A DNA stretch of 58,901 bases from an uncultured Prevotellaceae bacterium (GCA_947166305.1 CAMVDV010000019.1:1-58901); one strand, 5' to 3'; shown: positions 50,890-58,894, counted from the stretch's first letter. Translations and numbers: made by a program. The notes: generated by a model not told the origin, from the sequence alone.

Positions 50890-50953
50890 CGAAAAAAGTT
50901 GAAAAGTTTATAAGTTTAAAAGATTAAAAGATAAGAGTTAAGAGTTTTTTTAG

Positions 50954-50961
50954 TAACTTTG
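50954..50961 (+). promoter_or_regulatory. Bacteroidales -7 box for the patatin operon
   Basis: TAACTTTG on the plus strand, nine bases before the ATG at 50971. Confidence 0.6.
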
Positions 50962-50970
50962 TAGTCGAAT

Positions 50971-51819
50971 ATGAGAAAAGGATTGGTACTTGAGGGTGGC
51001 GGAATGCGTGGTTTGTTCTCGGCGGGCGTGATGGACGTGATGATGGAACACGGCATCCGTTTCGACGGCATTGTGGGTGTGTCGGCAGGGGCAACGTTTG
51101 GTTGCAACTACAAGTCGCATCAGCCCGGACGTGTGCTGCGATACAACATCGACTTCAAGGACGATCCGCGCTACATGGGCTTCCGTTCGCTCGTCACGAC
51201 GGGCGATCTCGTCGCTGCCGACTTTAGCTATCACACGTTGCCGAACGAGCTGGATGTCTTCGACCGACAGGCTTTCTGCCAGGACCCCACGGAGTTTCAT
51301 GTGGTCTGCACGGATGTCATGACCGGCTCGCCTGTCTATCATCGCATCGACGTGATGGACGATGCCGGACTCGACTGGATTCGTGCCTCCGCATCCATGC
51401 CCCTTGTGTCGAGACCCGTCAGCCTCGGCGGTCATCTCCTGCTTGACGGAGGCATCAGCGACAGCATTCCGTTGAGGTATTTCCAAGGCCAGGGCTTCGG
51501 TCGAAACGTGGTGGTATTGACACAACCGAAGGGGTTCTTCAAGAAGCGGACGAAGCTCATGCCGCTCTTCCGTGTGTTCATGCGCCGCTATCCGGCTATC
51601 GTCCGCGCCATGTCCGTGCGCCACGAGATGTATAACGACGAGTTGCACTTTCTGGCAGAGCAGGAGGAGAAGGGCAACGTCCTGCTCATCTATCCCGAAG
51701 ACACCCTGCCCATCGGGCGGACGGAACAGGACGAAAGGAAGATGCGCCACGTCCATGCCATGGGTCAGGACGCAGCCCGACGGCTCATGCCCGACATCAA
51801 ACGTTTCCTCGGCCTATGA
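50971..51819 (+). CDS. Patatin-like phospholipase
   Basis: A 282-residue lipid acyl hydrolase of the patatin type (YjjU-like group). The oxyanion loop EGGGMRG (8-14), nucleophile elbow GVSAG with S38, and D159 in LLDGGISDSIP form the Ser-Asp dyad. No signal peptide; such proteins work in the cytoplasm or at the inner membrane. The start lies nine bases past a promoter box, and the end overlaps the next gene by four bases (ATGA), an odd pairing with a secreted glycosidase that probably reflects shared transcription only. Confidence 0.93.
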   Translation: MRKGLVLEGGGMRGLFSAGVMDVMMEHGIRFDGIVGVSAGATFGCNYKSHQPGRVLRYNIDFKDDPRYMGFRSLVTTGDLVAADFSYHTLPNELDVFDRQAFCQDPTEFHVVCTDVMTGSPVYHRIDVMDDAGLDWIRASASMPLVSRPVSLGGHLLLDGGISDSIPLRYFQGQGFGRNVVVLTQPKGFFKKRTKLMPLFRVFMRRYPAIVRAMSVRHEMYNDELHFLAEQEEKGNVLLIYPEDTLPIGRTEQDERKMRHVHAMGQDAARRLMPDIKRFLGL

Positions 51820-53582
51820 AGAAATCCATCCTTCTCCCTGCCCTGTTTCTGCTCAGCCTGTGTGCCGCCGGTCAGAACCCTGTGGAGTTATCGCAGGAAC
51901 GGCAGTCCCTTCGGCAGATAACCCTGCTTTCCGATGGCAATAACCTTGTTGACTTCGGCCGGGCAGCCTTCGGGCAGATAGAAGTCACCGTCAGCGCTTC
52001 GGCAGAAGACGACACGCTGCGGCTGCATCTGGGCGAGTGCCTGAGCCAGGGAAGGGTGGACCGGAATCCGGGAGGCTCGCGCCGCCATCGCCTCATCCTT
52101 GTGCCCCTGAAGCAAGGCACCCACACCTATCGCCCCGACATCCCGCACGATGCGCGCAACACCAGCGGGCCGGCCATACGGATGCCGAAGGAGGTGGGCG
52201 AAGTGATGCCGTTCCGCTACGTCGAAGCCGAAGCGTCGCATCGTGGCTCAAGGCTCGTCGAGGCCGTGCGCATCGCCGTGAATGTGCCCTTCGACGACAC
52301 GGCCTCCCACTTCTCCTCGAGCGACACGACGCTCAACGCCGTGTGGAATCTCTGCAAATACAGCACGAAGGCCACCCTCTTCTCGGGCTACTATGTCGAT
52401 GGCGACCGCGAGCGTATCCCCTACGAGGCCGATGCCCTCATCAACCAACTCTGCCACTATGCCACCGACAGCCGCTACGACGTGGCACGACGCACCTTTG
52501 CCTATCTCATCGAACACCCCACATGGCCCACCGAATGGTGCCTGCAGATGGTGCTGATGGCCCACCAAGACTACCTCTTCACGGGCAGCCTTGAACTCAT
52601 CAGCCACTACGCCGACGAGCTGAAGGCCCATACCTTGATGGCACTGAGGGACAGCACAACGGGCCTCATCACCACCGCCAGAGGGCAGACCCCCGAACTC
52701 CTCCGCTCCATACGGCGCACCGAACCGCTCCGCGACATCGTCGATTGGCCCCACAGCGGCACGCTCGGACTGGCACAAGGGCAAGGCGGAGAAGACGACG
52801 GCTACGTCTATAAGGACTTCAACACCGTGGTCAATGCCTTCCACTTCGCTGCCGTGAGCCGCCTCGCCGTGCTCTACAAAGCCATCGGCCGAAAGCGTGA
52901 GGCAAAGGAACTCCAGGCCTATGCCGACCGCTTCCACAGCGATTTCAACCAAGCCTTCCTTGACCGTGAGCGCGGCATCTACGTCGATGGCATCGGCACC
53001 CCACACGCTTCGCTCCACGCCAACGTGTTCGCCGCCGCATTCGGCCTTGTGCCAGAGCAATACAGGCAGTCCGTGGCCGCACACATCAAAGGGCGAGGCA
53101 TGGCTTGCAGCGTGTACGGAGCACAGTTTCTGCTCGATGCTCTCTATCTCCTCGGCGAGCCTGACGCCGCACTCTCCCTGCTCACCAGCCAGAACGACCG
53201 CAGCTGGACGAACATGATGCGCGAGGGAAGCACCATCACGATGGAGGCCTGGGGCAACAAATGGAAACCCAATCAGGACTGGAACCACGCCTGGGGAGCG
53301 GCACCCGCCAACGTCATCCCCTTCCGCCTGATGGGCATCAGGCCCCTCAAGCCCGGCTTCCGCGAGGTAGAAGTGCGCCCCATGCCCGCCGGACTCACAC
53401 ATGCCGAGTGCAAAGTGCCTACGCCGCACGGTCCCATCGAAGTGCATTACCAGCACAACCGCCTCAGCATCAGCCTCCCCCGGGGCGTCCGTGCCAAGGT
53501 CAGCCTGCCCCTCGACGGTGGCCGGCGCCATCGCCTTCTGAAAGGATTCGTGAAGGGCTCCGGCACCTGGGACATAGAGTGA
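51816..53582 (+). CDS. Secreted GH78-like glycosidase, short form
   Basis: A 588-residue exported protein (signal peptide MKKSILLPALFLLSLCAAG) of the bacterial alpha-L-rhamnosidase superfamily. The beta-sandwich (about 45-160) is followed by the six-hairpin domain with SGYYVDGDRERIPYEADALIN, the position equivalent to CPDRERGQWWGD in the protein at 9108-11330, and GSTITMEAWGNKWKPNQDWNHAWGAAP near the active-site end. It lacks the large N-terminal modules of full GH78 enzymes. Substrate probably a rhamnoside or related terminal sugar. Translationally coupled to the patatin gene. Confidence 0.85.
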   Translation: MKKSILLPALFLLSLCAAGQNPVELSQERQSLRQITLLSDGNNLVDFGRAAFGQIEVTVSASAEDDTLRLHLGECLSQGRVDRNPGGSRRHRLILVPLKQGTHTYRPDIPHDARNTSGPAIRMPKEVGEVMPFRYVEAEASHRGSRLVEAVRIAVNVPFDDTASHFSSSDTTLNAVWNLCKYSTKATLFSGYYVDGDRERIPYEADALINQLCHYATDSRYDVARRTFAYLIEHPTWPTEWCLQMVLMAHQDYLFTGSLELISHYADELKAHTLMALRDSTTGLITTARGQTPELLRSIRRTEPLRDIVDWPHSGTLGLAQGQGGEDDGYVYKDFNTVVNAFHFAAVSRLAVLYKAIGRKREAKELQAYADRFHSDFNQAFLDRERGIYVDGIGTPHASLHANVFAAAFGLVPEQYRQSVAAHIKGRGMACSVYGAQFLLDALYLLGEPDAALSLLTSQNDRSWTNMMREGSTITMEAWGNKWKPNQDWNHAWGAAPANVIPFRLMGIRPLKPGFREVEVRPMPAGLTHAECKVPTPHGPIEVHYQHNRLSISLPRGVRAKVSLPLDGGRRHRLLKGFVKGSGTWDIE

Positions 53583-53592
53583 CCGTCACCAC

Positions 53593-53724
53593 CGCGTGCT
53601 GTGTTTCCCATCGCCGCGTGCCGCGTTTCCCATCGCCGCGTGCCGCGTTTCCCATCGTCGCGTGCCGCGTTTCCCATCGTCGCGTGCCGCGTTTTTCTGT
53701 ACCGCGTGCCGAAAAGTTAATTTT
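53593..53724. repeat. 22-bp-period intergenic array 11 (six units)
   Basis: CGCG anchors at 53593, 53615, 53637, 53659, 53681 and 53703, exactly 22 bp apart; units share CGCGTGCCGCGTTTCCCATC. It starts 10 bases after the stop of the glycosidase gene. The rest of the gap to 53913 shows nothing recognisable. Confidence 0.9.
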
Positions 53725-53912
53725 TCCCTAAATTCTTGTCCTCACAGCAGACACCGACCTGGACACAGGCACTTGTCAACATCTCTTGAAGCGTTTCCCG
53801 CGAGCCACGCGGCACGCCTCTATAGGCTTTGTGCCGATGCAGAAGTCATCCTCCCCACCGCCATGTTAGTCATACCAACTGCCATATCGTTGTCTTGTGT
53901 TCGCCCCTTTTG

Positions 53913-55472
53913 TTATCCTTCAAGCGGAATCCATTTTGCAGCAGTCAGCTTGTGATTAATAATATCGTTGCTGGTCGGAAGTGCATCAAGATAGATCATA
54001 AGCGAATCGGGCAGCACAATTTGCGACTGGTTGACCGAAACGGTTGTCACGGCAGGTTTAAAACTTATATTCCTCAACCTGAGGGTTTCATATTCTTCGT
54101 TGGTGCAACTTTTTTTTATTGCCCTATTGGCTCCGCTGAAAGCATTCGAATACTTATCCCGACAAAGCTGGCAGTTGCAGATTATTTTCCCGTCGCTCCT
54201 TTTCTTACGCGCACCGATGTCTTCTTCCCTTTCCTTATAGATAAACTCGTCTATCCATTTCTCGTAAGACTCTTTCTTTATGCGAAAATCGTAAGCCATC
54301 CTGCACAAAACGTCATGCATATAGGAAAAGTGTTTTGTGGTCACTCCGCAGACAGCGCTTCTATTGTAGGCTGTGAGGAGGGTCAGCACATAAAAGAACT
54401 TGTTCCTTCCCTTGAAGTCAACCACTGTTTCCGTTCCATCGGCATGGTGAATGACGACATCATATCGTTCACCTGTCTTTTTATCTTCCCTGACTTCTAC
54501 ATAACAGTCCGTGGTATCACGGTTATCCACTTGTGCGCTCTGTTCTATAATCTTATTGAGCAACACCTCGATGGGTTCGCTTGAATCGCCTTCGTTCTCG
54601 CAGTTGAGCTTCTCGGCAATGTGCAATAAGCGTATTGCCTCACTTGCATTTTTCTTCGTTCCGCAGCCGGAATAATAAAGCAGTGCAAGCAGATAGTACG
54701 CCTTTTCATAGTATTTCTGTTTTTGTTCGTCAAGAGGATTTATGAAATCCACCAGACCATTTTCCCTTTCGTTCGTAACCATAGTCACGAGTCGCTCCCT
54801 GCATTCTTCTTCATAATGGCAAATTCCTTCCGAAACGAGGAAAGCCTTCGCTTCATCACAACTGGTTTCCCAACCCTCAATCAGGCTTTGTGCCAATGTT
54901 ACCTTCGATTGAAGACTTCCTGTTTCAGCACCTTCCCGATAAAGTTCAAAGGCAGTTTCCACATTTTTCTCGACTCCCCGTCCATTTCTATAGCACTCTC
55001 CAAGATAGTAAGAAGCATCACGCTCACCTTTCTCGCAAGTAGTTTTAAACCAATATACAGCTTTGGTATAGTCCTGCTCAACGCCTACACCCAACATATA
55101 CATCTCTCCCAAAGATTTTTGACTGTATGCATGACCGCAATTTGCAGCCTTGACATTGTCCAGTTCTACACCTCGCTGGTAGTAGCCTAAACTCTTTTCG
55201 GAATCATTTCCCTTCAAAATGCCGCCAGAATACCAATCTCCAAGTTCGCCATATGCTTCGGCATTGCCTTTGGAAGTTGTCTGTTCCCACCAGAAAAGAG
55301 CCTTTTCTGTATCTTTACCCACCCCGGTGCCGCTCGCATAGATTGTGCCCAGCTCACAAAAAGCATCCGTGCAACCTTCTTTAAGAGCTTTCTCTAAATA
55401 CACCTTTGCCTGTGTATAATCCTCATCTTTCATGCAGACGCACGCTTTGGTAAACCATATATTCTCAGCCAT
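53913..55472 (-). CDS. Sel1-repeat protein with an unknown C-terminal domain
   Basis: A 519-residue protein without signal peptide. About six Sel1 (TPR-like) repeats cover residues 15-200 (ELGTIYASGTGVGKDTEKAL, SLGEMYMLGVGVEQDYTKAV, YLGECYRNGRGVEKNVETAF) with another near 265-290. The C-terminal half has a segment DGTETVVDFKGRNKFFYVLTLLTAYN that reads like a winged-helix or beta-hairpin domain, then CNCQLCRDKYSNAF with paired cysteines that could bind a metal. Sel1 proteins are scaffolds for protein contacts. The gene looks lower in GC than the flanking region, which suggests acquisition. Partners may be the unknown protein encoded upstream at 55780-56772. Confidence 0.85.
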   Translation of the reverse strand: MAENIWFTKACVCMKDEDYTQAKVYLEKALKEGCTDAFCELGTIYASGTGVGKDTEKALFWWEQTTSKGNAEAYGELGDWYSGGILKGNDSEKSLGYYQRGVELDNVKAANCGHAYSQKSLGEMYMLGVGVEQDYTKAVYWFKTTCEKGERDASYYLGECYRNGRGVEKNVETAFELYREGAETGSLQSKVTLAQSLIEGWETSCDEAKAFLVSEGICHYEEECRERLVTMVTNERENGLVDFINPLDEQKQKYYEKAYYLLALLYYSGCGTKKNASEAIRLLHIAEKLNCENEGDSSEPIEVLLNKIIEQSAQVDNRDTTDCYVEVREDKKTGERYDVVIHHADGTETVVDFKGRNKFFYVLTLLTAYNRSAVCGVTTKHFSYMHDVLCRMAYDFRIKKESYEKWIDEFIYKEREEDIGARKKRSDGKIICNCQLCRDKYSNAFSGANRAIKKSCTNEEYETLRLRNISFKPAVTTVSVNQSQIVLPDSLMIYLDALPTSNDIINHKLTAAKWIPLEG

Positions 55473-55779
55473 AATGAGATATTTTTCTGCTAAATATACA
55501 AAAATTCAATTTACCTAATTATTTCTTAACTTTGCAACACTTGTGTCCCAACAAAATTGGGGGAATCGGGAATAGCAAAAAGACAGCCCTGACATTTCAG
55601 ACTGAGGCATTGACACATTAGTGGTTTGGCATTGAGGCGATGATAGCATATAGTTTCTTTGAAGGCATCCTCCAATCGAGGGCCTTTCGTCAAGACGTCA
55701 GGACATGTAGGTAGCGGAACTGACTTCAGCATTTCCATGATTTGCCTCAGCATTTGCCGAACTTCATCTTTTCCCGCAT
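55473..55779. other. Intergenic region with an unmatched plus-strand promoter box
   Basis: 307 bases between two minus-strand genes. TAACTTTG at 55527-55534 on the plus strand looks like a -7 box but no plus-strand gene follows. A minus-strand frame (55526-55753) of 75 codons, ending ...GCLFAIPDSPNFVGTQ, has no recognisable domain and may be a remnant. Nothing firmer was seen. Confidence 0.4.
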
Positions 55780-56772
55780 TTACATTTCGTATTTGATTCC
55801 TGATTGATCCAACCAGGCCTTGATGTCATCGAAGGCAGTGCGGTCGTGGAATCTGTCTCTCAATTTCTTCAGCATCTGGAAATAGGTGTTGGCTTCGAGT
55901 GCAGTCATTACTTTGTCAGCGTCAATACCTTTGATATTTCGTTCCGTTGAAAAAGTGCAGTCATCAGGTATGCCATGTTCTGTTATGACTAATTCCCGAC
56001 CTTTGGTGTTTGCAACGACAAGGAGCACACGTTTCTCGTCACGTTCTAAATAAAGCTCTTCTCTTTCAGGCTCTGGCCCGGCAATAGCTTCCACATCGGA
56101 AAGGACTTCGTCGAAGATGACAAAGAAGGGATATTTGTTGCAACTAATACCATGACCGATGAAAGAGTCTGCCACCACATTAATCTTCCGAGCCAATTCC
56201 GGACGCTTGAATACAAGGTCGTTGATGTTAAAGCCCGGAGTGGCACCACTGCGAGTGGTCAGCTGTTCGGTAAGAAGATAGAGATATTCCTCATCCGTCA
56301 GCTCAACCTTGAAACGTAGCCGTTCCGATATTTTCTGCCTTTGGTAATCCCAATAGAAACATGACATTGAATAAAGATAGAGAGGCGTGGGGTCAATGTC
56401 CTCAAGCAGCATATCGTTGTCCAGACAACGTTCAAAGAGTTCGTCAAGGCCTGAATTGCTGTTCTCATATTCCCAAAGGTGGGCTTTCTCTTCGACTGCT
56501 GCCAATGTGTCGACTTTGTCTGTTTCGCTCTCGGCATCTTGATTGCAAAGATCAATAAAAAGCTGAATGAAGTGATTCACTTCCTCTTGAGTATATGCAA
56601 AATAGAAGGACTTGTCCATATCATCGCCCTCGATAGCCGATGTTCCCGAAAAGAGAAAATACGTTTGTCGTTCCTTTTTGTTGAGGAAGAATTCTTTTGC
56701 CTTTGCCTCTGCTTCAGCTCGTTTCTTGGCAACATGCTGATTGAAATCGTTGTTCAGATTTTCGTTTTTCAT
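55780..56772 (-). CDS. Protein of unknown function in an accessory region
   Basis: A 330-residue cytoplasmic protein with no family I recognise. It is acidic and helical: an N-terminal coiled stretch (HVAKKRAEAEAKAKEFFLNK), then a region with many Asp and Glu (LDNDMLLEDIDPTPLYLY), RRSGATPGFNINDLVF-like (actual TTRSGATPGFNIND) and YLERDEKRVLLVVANTKGRE, ending with a C-terminal helical part (ALEANTYFQMLKKLRDRFH). Lower GC than neighbours, like the Sel1 gene that follows on the same strand. Possible roles include a defence or contact-dependent system part, but nothing in the sequence proves it. Confidence 0.65.
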   Translation of the reverse strand: MKNENLNNDFNQHVAKKRAEAEAKAKEFFLNKKERQTYFLFSGTSAIEGDDMDKSFYFAYTQEEVNHFIQLFIDLCNQDAESETDKVDTLAAVEEKAHLWEYENSNSGLDELFERCLDNDMLLEDIDPTPLYLYSMSCFYWDYQRQKISERLRFKVELTDEEYLYLLTEQLTTRSGATPGFNINDLVFKRPELARKINVVADSFIGHGISCNKYPFFVIFDEVLSDVEAIAGPEPEREELYLERDEKRVLLVVANTKGRELVITEHGIPDDCTFSTERNIKGIDADKVMTALEANTYFQMLKKLRDRFHDRTAFDDIKAWLDQSGIKYEM

Positions 56773-56801
56773 AATAATAAATATTTATGTTGTTTTTCTT
56801 A

Positions 56802-56894
56802 TTAAAGGTTAGCCAGTGTCACATTGATTTGTCTTTCCCGTTCCTCGAAATCCGATTCGGCAAACATTACCATTACAAATGCTTCTTCATCCAT
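56802..56894 (-). CDS. Possible 30-residue small protein
   Basis: An ATG at 56892-56894 opens a 30-codon frame (MDEEAFVMVMFAESDFEERE...) ending TAA at 56802, 30 bases before the 330-residue gene and about 33 bases after a promoter box. It could be a leader peptide, a small protein or a chance frame. Confidence 0.3.
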   Translation of the reverse strand: MDEEAFVMVMFAESDFEERERQINVTLANL

Positions 56895-56926
56895 GGTATT
56901 ATTCCCTTTTTGCGTTTTCACCGCTG

Positions 56927-56934
56927 CAAAGTTA
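56927..56934 (-). promoter_or_regulatory. Bacteroidales -7 box for the unknown protein pair
   Basis: TAACTTTG on the minus strand, ahead of the 30-residue frame and the 330-residue gene. Confidence 0.55.
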
Positions 56935-57001
56935 CTGAATAATTTCTGCCAGGCCTTGTTTTTTATACGTATATTTCAATACGAATGTGGGCAGAATTTT
57001 G

Positions 57002-57009
57002 TAATTTTG
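57002..57009 (+). promoter_or_regulatory. Bacteroidales -7 box for the LRR/ART/NADAR operon
   Basis: TAATTTTG on the plus strand, 37 bases before the ATG at 57046. It is divergent from the box at 56927-56934. Confidence 0.55.
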
Positions 57010-57045
57010 CAACCGAATCAACAAATGAACTAAAGATAAAGAGAC

Positions 57046-57579
57046 ATGAAAAAGGTATTGTTTCTGCTGCTTGCAGCAATGGTTTGCTTGGCCGCCGAAG
57101 CTCAGGAAATTGAGAAGATCGACAAGTTCCCGACAGGGTATGTGAATGGTTCTTACATGCACAAGTACAAATCCATCGACGGAGTGCTCTATGCCGCAGG
57201 GTATGAGAACGTGGCGGACTGGATTCTTGTGCGCTATCCTGCAGGCATCCGCACACCGACCTATACCGTCCACCCTAATTGCCGACGCATTGCCAGAGGG
57301 GCCTTTCAGGGGGCTGCATACTTGAAAGCCATCTACCTGCCCGAAACAGTCAGCTACATCGGTGAGGATGCCTTCGAAGGCTGCACTTCCCTTCAGGGCA
57401 TCTATTTCGGTGAAGAATCTGTCACTTCGGTCGAGAGCATTGAGGCCGGAGATGACGTGAACGAGCCTGAAGTCGTGGCACGATATGACTTGTCGGGAAA
57501 ACCATGCTCTCCGAACGACAAGGGTGTGCAGATTCAGGTTCATTCTGATTACTCTGCAAAGGCTGTTGTCGTTGAATAA
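57046..57579 (+). CDS. Small exported leucine-rich-repeat (BspA-like) protein
   Basis: A 177-residue protein with signal peptide MKKVLFLLLAAMVCLAAEAQ and two to three BspA-type repeats (YTVHPNCRRIARGAFQGAAY, LKAIYLPETVSYIGEDAF, EGCTSLQGIYFGEE), then a short C-terminal part ending in the Prevotella-type tail YDLSGKPCSPNDKGVQIQVH. Much shorter than the BspA-like protein at the left edge. It is first in a unit with the ADP-ribosyltransferase-like and NADAR genes (11 bases to the next), although its exported nature does not fit an evident role with them. Confidence 0.8.
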   Translation: MKKVLFLLLAAMVCLAAEAQEIEKIDKFPTGYVNGSYMHKYKSIDGVLYAAGYENVADWILVRYPAGIRTPTYTVHPNCRRIARGAFQGAAYLKAIYLPETVSYIGEDAFEGCTSLQGIYFGEESVTSVESIEAGDDVNEPEVVARYDLSGKPCSPNDKGVQIQVHSDYSAKAVVVE

Positions 57580-57590
57580 AAACAAAAGTC

Positions 57591-58148
57591 ATGGACACTT
57601 TCTATCACGGTTCTTGTGTCCTTTTCCCAAGGTTCGACTTGGCTCATGCTCTTGAGGGTGACGGCAAAATAAAGTTTGGCTATGGTGTCTATGTGACGTC
57701 GAAGTATCGTTCGGCTGCACATTATGCCGGAGCTAATCCTGCTGCAACGGAGCACTTTGTCTATACCGTGGAGGTGCCAGACATGAGGGAGGACAACTAC
57801 ATCGCTTTTCGGCAAGCAGTCAATCCAGTCATTGTGAGCCGTTCGGAAAAGAAGTTGGGAGAAAGGATTCCGGAGAAGTTCCTGCAGGACGGCAAGGATT
57901 TCCGGAAGTTTCTTGCCAAGAGGTTAACCGGCAAGGTCGACTTGGAAGGCGAGAAGGCGGCTGCAGTTTTCCTGCTGAGCATCGGGGTTGACTTCATCGT
58001 CTGGCCTTACAGCTGGAAGAACTCTGCCTTCGGCACAAACAGGGCTGTCCTTGACGACACAAAAGTGAAGATTGTCAGGATTGACAGGGTGGAGCTTGAC
58101 GAGAAGAAGCAACTGATTGAGGGCTCGCAAACTCCTGTCTGTATATAA
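57591..58148 (+). CDS. ADP-ribosyltransferase-like protein, candidate toxin
   Basis: A 185-residue cytoplasmic protein. FYHGS (H6) near the N-terminus and FGYGVYVTSKYRSAAHYA (Y34, T36, Y45) follow the H and Y motifs of PARP/DUF3990-like ADP-ribosyltransferases, where they hold NAD+. The C-terminal GTNRAVLDDTKVKIVRID matches the strand with which many such folds end. A clear catalytic Glu is not obvious, so activity cannot be claimed. The next gene, 27 bases on, encodes a NADAR protein; NADAR enzymes remove ADP-ribose from nucleic-acid guanine in some toxin-antitoxin pairs. The pair is thus a candidate toxin-antitoxin or defence module. Confidence 0.65.
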   Translation: MDTFYHGSCVLFPRFDLAHALEGDGKIKFGYGVYVTSKYRSAAHYAGANPAATEHFVYTVEVPDMREDNYIAFRQAVNPVIVSRSEKKLGERIPEKFLQDGKDFRKFLAKRLTGKVDLEGEKAAAVFLLSIGVDFIVWPYSWKNSAFGTNRAVLDDTKVKIVRIDRVELDEKKQLIEGSQTPVCI

Positions 58149-58175
58149 TAATATGTATATAAAATAAGATAAGGT

Positions 58176-58778
58176 ATGAGCTTCTACAGCGTTGCGCCTT
58201 TTATCAAGGAGTTTTATCCCGAGTGTTATTCTGTCGGGAGGTATCCGGCAGACAGGTGCATCTGCATCCGCAAGGTGGCTGACGAATGGGGCATTCTATG
58301 CAATTTCGCAAAAACACCTCTCAGTGTGAATGGCGTGACCCTGAAGAACAGCGAGCAGCTATTCCAACTGATGAAGTTTGTGGACGAAGCTCCCGTCAAA
58401 GCGGTGTATCAGGCTCGCAATCCTAAGTACACGGCAAAGCATTGGGAGAAGACTCACCGACGCAAGGACTGGGGGAGCATCATCGTGGATGCCATGAAAT
58501 TCTGCCTGACACAAAAGTTTGAGCAGAGCGAGGTCTTTCGCAGAGAGTTGCTCAGGACATCGGGCTACTTCATCGTGGAAGACCAGACGTCGTTCCCCAA
58601 AAGGACGGCCGACACCTGGGGCGCAAAGCTTGTCGGCAAGGAATATGTTGGGCCGAACTTGCTGGGACGACTATTGATGGAGCTCCGCGACTCGGCACAT
58701 TTGGTCTTTCATCTCCCGGAAGATGCACTAATGTTCACCGATTATCTGAAATCACTATGTCCCGTTAAAGTGGACTAA
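58176..58778 (+). CDS. NADAR-family protein, candidate ADP-ribose-removing antitoxin
   Basis: A 200-residue protein of the NADAR (YbiA/DUF1768) family. WGILCNFAKTPLSVNGVTLK (39-57), NSEQLFQLMKF (58-68, with the conserved Glu E60), RRKDWGSIIVDAMKFCLTQK (95-114) and NLLGRLLMELR (161-171) match the family, though the usual NF at residues 43-44 is kept while other bases differ from YbiA. NADAR proteins hydrolyse N-glycosidic bonds of ribose-linked compounds and, next to DarT-type toxins, reverse guanine ADP-ribosylation. Its position after an ADP-ribosyltransferase-like gene suggests that role. Last gene of the unit, followed by a terminator. Confidence 0.88.
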   Translation: MSFYSVAPFIKEFYPECYSVGRYPADRCICIRKVADEWGILCNFAKTPLSVNGVTLKNSEQLFQLMKFVDEAPVKAVYQARNPKYTAKHWEKTHRRKDWGSIIVDAMKFCLTQKFEQSEVFRRELLRTSGYFIVEDQTSFPKRTADTWGAKLVGKEYVGPNLLGRLLMELRDSAHLVFHLPEDALMFTDYLKSLCPVKVD

Positions 58779-58854
58779 TCGTTCTTTGGAATTGCTGAAA
58801 TAAAGGTCTTTTTTTATTGCTGTCCGCTAAAACTCAAATGAGCAAGAAAAATCC

Positions 58855-58894
58855 TCCGCAATGCCGATAAACAGGCGTTGCGGATTCTATTTTT
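58855..58894 (+). terminator. Intrinsic terminator after the NADAR gene
   Basis: TCCGCAATGCC (58855-58865) pairs with GGCGTTGCGGA (58874-58884, one G-T pair) around an 8-base loop, then TTCTATTTTT. Just before it, at about 58818, is the recurring motif ATTGCTGTCCGCT. Confidence 0.75.

Noticed and set aside
52248..53531. 427-codon minus-strand frame opposite the second GH78-like gene
   Set aside because: Antisense shadow with His/Gly/Val-rich composition and no domain.
5625..53724. 22-bp arrays as CRISPR arrays
   Set aside because: The period is too short for repeat plus spacer, no cas genes are present, and the units share only a four-base anchor or are plain tandem copies.
55526..55753. 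75-codon minus-strand frame as a gene or insertion-sequence remnant
   Set aside because: No recognisable domain or terminal repeats; kept only as a remark under the intergenic region.
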